Part shown: piece by piece, positions 59,451 to 64,000 of the stretch
Numbering within the stretch: position 1 is the stretch's first letter
Layout: each line of letters starts with the position of its first letter
Source of the DNA: Trifolium pratense
Lineage: Eukaryota > Streptophyta > Magnoliopsida > Fabales > Fabaceae
NCBI RefSeq assembly: GCF_020283565.1
Contig: NC_060060.1
Coordinates: 38,440,001 to 38,504,000, forward strand
Reading direction: 5' to 3'
Length of the DNA: 64,000 nt
Translations under genes and position numbers: made by a program
Notes under the pieces: generated by a model
Databases searched by the model: none
What the model was told of the DNA's origin: nothing
The model's input: the letters and a program-made list of their open reading frames with translations, nothing else

Positions 59451-59975
59451 ATGAATCTTTCAACACCTTTGTCCTTGCTCCTCACTGTTTTATTGATTTT
59501 TATTTCTGTTGCAACTTCACAAACATCTAGCCCCAAACTGTACGAAAATGTATGCAAAGATGCTAATGAAAAACAACGATGTTCGAAACTTCTAGAATCC
59601 AACCCTGAAATTACTTCGGCCAAAGACTATCTCACCCTTTGTAGGTTATACTTAAAAATGGCAATAGAAAAATCCACAAAAACCCAAAATTACCTGAAAA
59701 ATTTGATGAAGAAATATCCTTCTTCTAAAGCACTCAAACAGTGTGCAACCATTGATTACAATGAGTTAGTCAGCAGTTTTAAGAGTGCGTTACAAGAATT
59801 AGTTGAAGATCCAATGACTGCAAACTATGATGCCAAAGTTGCTGGTGATGGACCCAATTTATGTGAAGATAACTTGTCTCATGAAAATATAGTTCCATCT
59901 CTTTCTACATTGAATAATGAGATGTCGTTTCTTAGTGTTGTTGCATTTTTAGCCACAAATCATCTTCCACAATAA
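59451..59975 (+). CDS. Pectin methylesterase / invertase inhibitor (PMEI) domain protein
   Basis: A single exon of 174 aa. MNLSTPLSLLLTVLLIFISVATSQ is a signal peptide. The mature part has the PMEI cysteine pattern: C35 and C44 (YENVCKDANEKQRC), C64, C98 (ALKQC) and C138. It is a four-helix-bundle family that blocks either pectin methylesterase in the wall or acid invertase; sequence alone does not tell which. The C-terminal part (STLNNEMSFLSVVAFLATNH) fits the last helix. The TATA box at 59399 and leader are shared with the broken paralogue 15 kb to the left, so the two arose by local duplication. This copy is the intact one. Confidence 0.9.
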   Translation: MNLSTPLSLLLTVLLIFISVATSQTSSPKLYENVCKDANEKQRCSKLLESNPEITSAKDYLTLCRLYLKMAIEKSTKTQNYLKNLMKKYPSSKALKQCATIDYNELVSSFKSALQELVEDPMTANYDAKVAGDGPNLCEDNLSHENIVPSLSTLNNEMSFLSVVAFLATNHLPQ

Positions 59976-61375
59976 GATATGTGGTTTTGTTGTTATGTTA
60001 CCTATTACAGTATTTTTTATTTTGTCTCATGAAAAATTTATAAGAATCCATAAACATAATTGTTCTTCATATTAGTAAAAAAAAAAGTAATATTTGTTCT
60101 TCTGATATATTTACTGAGATTGATGATTCCGATCGGTTTACAAATAATATTTATTGATTTTTTTATATTAAGATCATTTGTGGATCAATCACAATCATTC
60201 ACCTAAACTATGTACCGATGAATATTTTGAAGATATAATATATTCTTTCCATTTTAAAACTTTTTTACACAATGGAAAAAATAAAATAGTCAAAAAAGAC
60301 AAGGCATTTTTACCAAAATAACTTTATTAATCACCGATATATTTTCCACTATCTTAAATACTTAAAATGAGTGCTGTATACAACAAAACGAAAATACACC
60401 AAAAAAAGAATATAGAAAACAAAAAATTCTGGTTGTCAGTCGGATAAAGATAACTCAGTTGGTAACTACTAAGGATATTATTAGAAAAAATAAGGTTTGA
60501 AGTCTGCATTCTCCACTTATATTTTTAGTGTGTGAGTTTATTCACAATTTTTTGTTTTCTCAAGAGTTCAAGATCCTTACGACTTAGACTAATTTATTGT
60601 TAATTAATTGCGACTTTTTAATTATTGTTAGTAACATAATTGTACCTTTTGAATGGATATTATATGGTTTTTTTTATATTTTTTATAGTAGAAATTGATA
60701 TCGTTAGTCTTCTTCGCTTATTTTTTTTTTGGTTAAGTAGTATAGTGACTAGAATTTTACCTTTTAAGGTGAATAAGTGCAAGTTAGGCATGTAATGGGG
60801 CGGGGTGGAGACGAATTTTGCCTCTCCCAACCATAAATCCATAAAGTTCGGGTTTCCACAAATTCGTCCCAATTCTCAACGGATATGAAAAGTAGAAAAC
60901 CCCAAACTCATATCCAACAGGGTTCGGGTATTCCCATTCTGACTCGCTTTCATTTGAACTTGAGTGAGTTTTGCTAATATTTTTTTTATTAAAAAAGAGG
61001 TAAAAGTTTAAAACTATTTTGTTTCGAATATGATTGTTTTTAAACAAATAATATAAATAGAAAAAACAACTTTATATATTACTCAACTTAAAAATAAACA
61101 CAAACATTGTACCAAAAAAAATAAATAAATAAACACAAACATATGAATATAATATTAATTTAAAAGAGGTAAAATGTAATTAGACATAAATCGGGAAAAC
61201 CTAAACCTGAACCCAAATCCAGTCAATTTGGTTTTTCCCCGTCAAAATCAGGGCGGGGCGGGCGGGTACCCGTGGATTTGAGTTATATTGTCATGCCTAA
61301 GTGGGAGTTATATTCAAGGATTTGAGTTATATTGCCATGCAATAATTTGTAATGTCCCTGCCAATTGAACATATT

Positions 61376-61436
<61 letters not shown>

Positions 61437-62263
61437 TCTTGAACACATAATAGGGTGACATACCTTTAACTAATGCGACTAGTCGTTAGCAATGTGATGT
61501 GTCCGTGTTTGAGAATATATATTATGATGCATGAATCATTTGATGATATTTTGGGATAGTAATTTCCAGGAAATTGTTCAAAGAGGAATCAAGGTCAATG
61601 GACTAGTAAGCAAGTAATACTACGAGTTTGTATTTGTGGATCACGTAATGGATTATATTCTTCTACACCACCCATCATAATCATATCATTCATTTCAAAT
61701 GTCTTGAATAATCTTTTTATTATTCATTCATTCCTGTTCGGTGTCCATCTCTATTTCACCCTTCGTGACTGCCAAGTAACAAAATCAATCCATTTTTGTG
61801 CTTTCAGTGAGATAAATCTTTCATCATATATAAATTTATTTTAACTATAAGTTTTACTATTGGTTTATTTAAGATATGATGTGACATATTGATATAATAG
61901 ACGATGAAAACAAACTTATGCATGATAAAAGACTTGTTTCACTTGAAAATGGATTTGCCGCACACAATAACTGTTTCTGACGGTCTGATCAGAAATGAAT
62001 GGCCGAGATTAAATTTTATATAAAATTCATCAAATTAATTAAATAAATCAGGGCCGTCCGATCAGTTTTGTGCGGCTGCGATCGTCTAGTACTGCGTGTA
62101 GCAGTTATAACAGGCAATCCAGATCCTTTTCAGTTGTACATCATAGACTTTGAGCATAATAATCTCCAACACAAGATGACTAAAATCAACAATTAATTAG
62201 GACTAGAATAAAATTCAACTTGTGTGTCAAGAAACTTGCATATGCTGATTCCAAATTTTCTAC
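59976..62263. other. PMEI 3' flank and ABCB upstream DNA
   Basis: AT-rich. A SINE-like stretch (ataactcagttggtaactac..aaggtttgaagtctgc) lies at 60445-60520. Around 60795-60960 and 61190-61280 there are 'ggggcgggg..gggtacccgtggattt' words in both orientations, about 300 bp apart, probably the two ends of a degenerate element. No gene is recognisable. Confidence 0.45.
61378..61437 (+). repeat. (TTA)n microsatellite
   Basis: About 20 uninterrupted TTA units. Likely polymorphic. Confidence 0.95.
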
Positions 62264-62272
62264 TATATAAGA
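62264..62272 (+). promoter_or_regulatory. Possible TATA box of the ABCB gene
   Basis: CTATATAAG about 290 bp before the start codon. A likely acceptor (tttctgcag at 62515-62523) lies between it and the ATG, so a 5' UTR intron is plausible. Confidence 0.35.
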
Positions 62273-62556
62273 TAGTAAGAACATCATATAATATATATAA
62301 AAAAAAGATAGTAAGAACATAGGTTGGCAACCATTTTCAAACTAACAATTGTTTTTTTATTCTTCATTCATTCATTTCTAAATTTGCTTGCTACGGCTAG
62401 TTTTCCATCATCTTTGTTCAAAAAGGTTCATTACTCTCTCTTCACTAAGAAAGTTTCCATTACTAATCCACAACACAAGCTTTCAAAGTTTCCATAACTA
62501 ATTCACAATTGTTTTTTCTGCAGCTTTTTGTTCAAATTAGAGTCATTGGTAAGGAA

Positions 62557-64000
62557 ATGGATATAGATTCTGCAAGTATTCAGCCAGTAGTAGAAGATAC
62601 TGGAAGCAAGCAAGAAGGTTCAGAGGAGAACAAAGCTAAGGATGAAAAAACCAATACAGTACCTTTATACAAGCTTTTCTCATTTGCTGATCCTTTGGAT
62701 CGTTTATTGATGTTTGTTGGGACTATTGGTGCTATTGGGAATGGAATCTCCCCGCCCTTGATGATTTTATTATTTGGAAATATGATCAATGCATTTGGAG
62801 GATCATCAAGCACCAAAGAAGTTGTTGATGAAGTTTCCAAGGTAATCAATCATCATTTTAACATGAGCTTGTTTGTCAGAGTGTTTTCTAAACTTATTTC
62901 CATAAGCTCTCAAGTGGATATATAGCTTATGAAAATAACTTATAGCTCCTATGAACACTCTGACTTTATTTTATCTTTTGTTATATATTTGTTATATATA
63001 CATAAAAACTTATATGATAAGCACATATGCTATAAGCGCTCAATTAAGGTGTTTATCGAAAAAGAGCCTAATCCATGTTACTGTGCTCAGGTGTCCTTGA
63101 AATTCGTATACTTGGCTGCGGGTACCTTTGTTGCGTCTTTTTTGCGTAAGTAAATTAGTTTATGTATTAGTTCTTACAATCTAACTTATTAGTTTGGCTC
63201 ATTATGATATAAAAAGAAACCATTTTGATATGTATCAGAATTGACTTGCTGGATGATCACTGGTGAGAGACAGGCTGCAAGAATTAGAGGTTTATACCTA
63301 CAAACTATTTTGAGGCAAGATGTGAGTTTCTTTGATAAGGAAACTAATACTGGTGAGGTTGTCGGAAGAATGTCTGGTGATACCGTTCTTATTCAAGATG
63401 CCATGGGTGAGAAGGTATGAACGAATCGCCGTGCAAGTCATAAATCGTTACAATTTTCATGCCATGTCTTATTCAATGGTGGAATTATTAACATCTATTT
63501 TTCCCCTTTTGATTTCAGGTGGGACAGTTTCTACAGTTATTCGCTACATTCTTAGGAGGTTTTGTCATAGCATTCATCAAAGGATGGCTTTTAACTGTTG
63601 TCATGATGTCTGTTCTTCCACTTCTTGTCTTGTCTGGTGCCATGATGAGCATGGTTATTACAAAAGCATCATCCAGTGGACAAACAGCTTATTCTAAAGC
63701 AGCAACTGTAGTAGAGCAGACAATTGGTTCTATCAGAACTGTATGCAAACTTTCAGAAACAGCTCCTTTTACTTTCCTTTTATTTATGTTATTGCAAATT
63801 ATATAAATGACTTCCGTTTTTCCAACGCAGGTTGCATCGTTCACCGGAGAGAAACAAGCCATAGCTAAATATGACCAGTCCTTAATTGATGCTTACAAAA
63901 CTGTAGTGAAAGAGGCCCTAGCTTCGGGTGTGGGGTTTGGTTCACTCTACTTTGTTATTATTGCTAGTTATGGTTTGGCAGTATGGTTTGGTGCAAAAAT
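62557..64000 (+). CDS. ABC transporter subfamily B (MDR/PGP type), 5' part (runs off right edge)
   Basis: Five exons join in phase: 62557-62841, 63091-63145, 63239-63414, 63519-63740 and 63831 onward. The start is [16 protein letters not shown], followed by an acidic/Lys-rich leader and [25 protein letters not shown], the usual entry to the first ABCB membrane domain. Further on are [76 protein letters not shown] and AVWFGAK. Only the first transmembrane domain is inside the window; both nucleotide-binding domains lie outside. Plant relatives export auxin or metabolites across the plasma membrane; the substrate cannot be told here. Intron 1 contains a MITE-like repeat (62880-63070). Confidence 0.93.
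62875..63075. repeat. MITE-like repeat in ABCB intron 1
   Basis: Contains cagagtgttttc and gaacactctgac in inverted orientation and several cttatgaaaataacttat / ataagcacatatgctataag words. Same broad family as the repeats in WDR3 intron 2 and PIG-O intron 3. Confidence 0.5.

Overview
This window is nuclear DNA from a dicot plant. It is AT-rich, its genes have many introns with GT..AG borders, and the spaces between genes are full of MITEs, tRNA-derived SINEs and short tandem duplications. The gene content and repeat types look like a legume, most probably Medicago truncatula or a close relative. That assignment is an inference; no marker gene proves it. I assembled exon models by hand by matching splice sites, reading phase and protein family motifs.

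Layout, left to right: the 5' part of a FYVE zinc-finger gene (-, runs off the left edge); about 6.5 kb of repeats; a small JAZ repressor with a degenerate TIFY motif (+); a fragment of an IRE1-like kinase/RNase (-); a complete 12-exon WDR3/UTP12 ribosome-biogenesis gene (+); a 3-exon alpha-expansin (-) and, 1.2 kb beyond its start, a stray 49-bp copy of its third exon on the other strand; a 3-exon TMEM14/FAX chloroplast-envelope protein (-); a CHX-type cation/H+ antiporter (-); a single-exon S1 (SPH) secreted protein (+); a candidate 21-codon small ORF with a TATA box (+); a rhomboid-like protease with a RanBP2 finger, RBL14-type (-); a broken PMEI gene (+); a tRNA-Gly(GCC) (+); a complete 13-exon plant aspartic protease with its saposin-like insert (-); a complete 20-exon GPI ethanolamine-phosphate transferase (PIG-O type, +); an intact PMEI gene (+), paralogous to the broken one; and the 5' part of an ABCB transporter (+, runs off the right edge).

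The genes do not form one pathway and there is no operon logic. They serve endomembrane sorting, jasmonate signalling, rRNA processing, cell-wall loosening and pectin control, plastid lipid export, ion transport, secretion, GPI-anchor synthesis and export. The strongest unusual signals are mobile-element events that can be dated relative to each other: SINEs with perfect 10-17 bp target duplications, MULE-type MITEs with 9-10 bp duplications, a hAT-like MITE inside one unit of a tandem duplication, and a Stowaway-like MITE nested in another MITE. Others are a gene broken by a tiny insertion, a repressor with an altered co-repressor docking motif, and long intronic hairpins. I found no CRISPR, phage or operon-like system and no convincing new multi-gene system.
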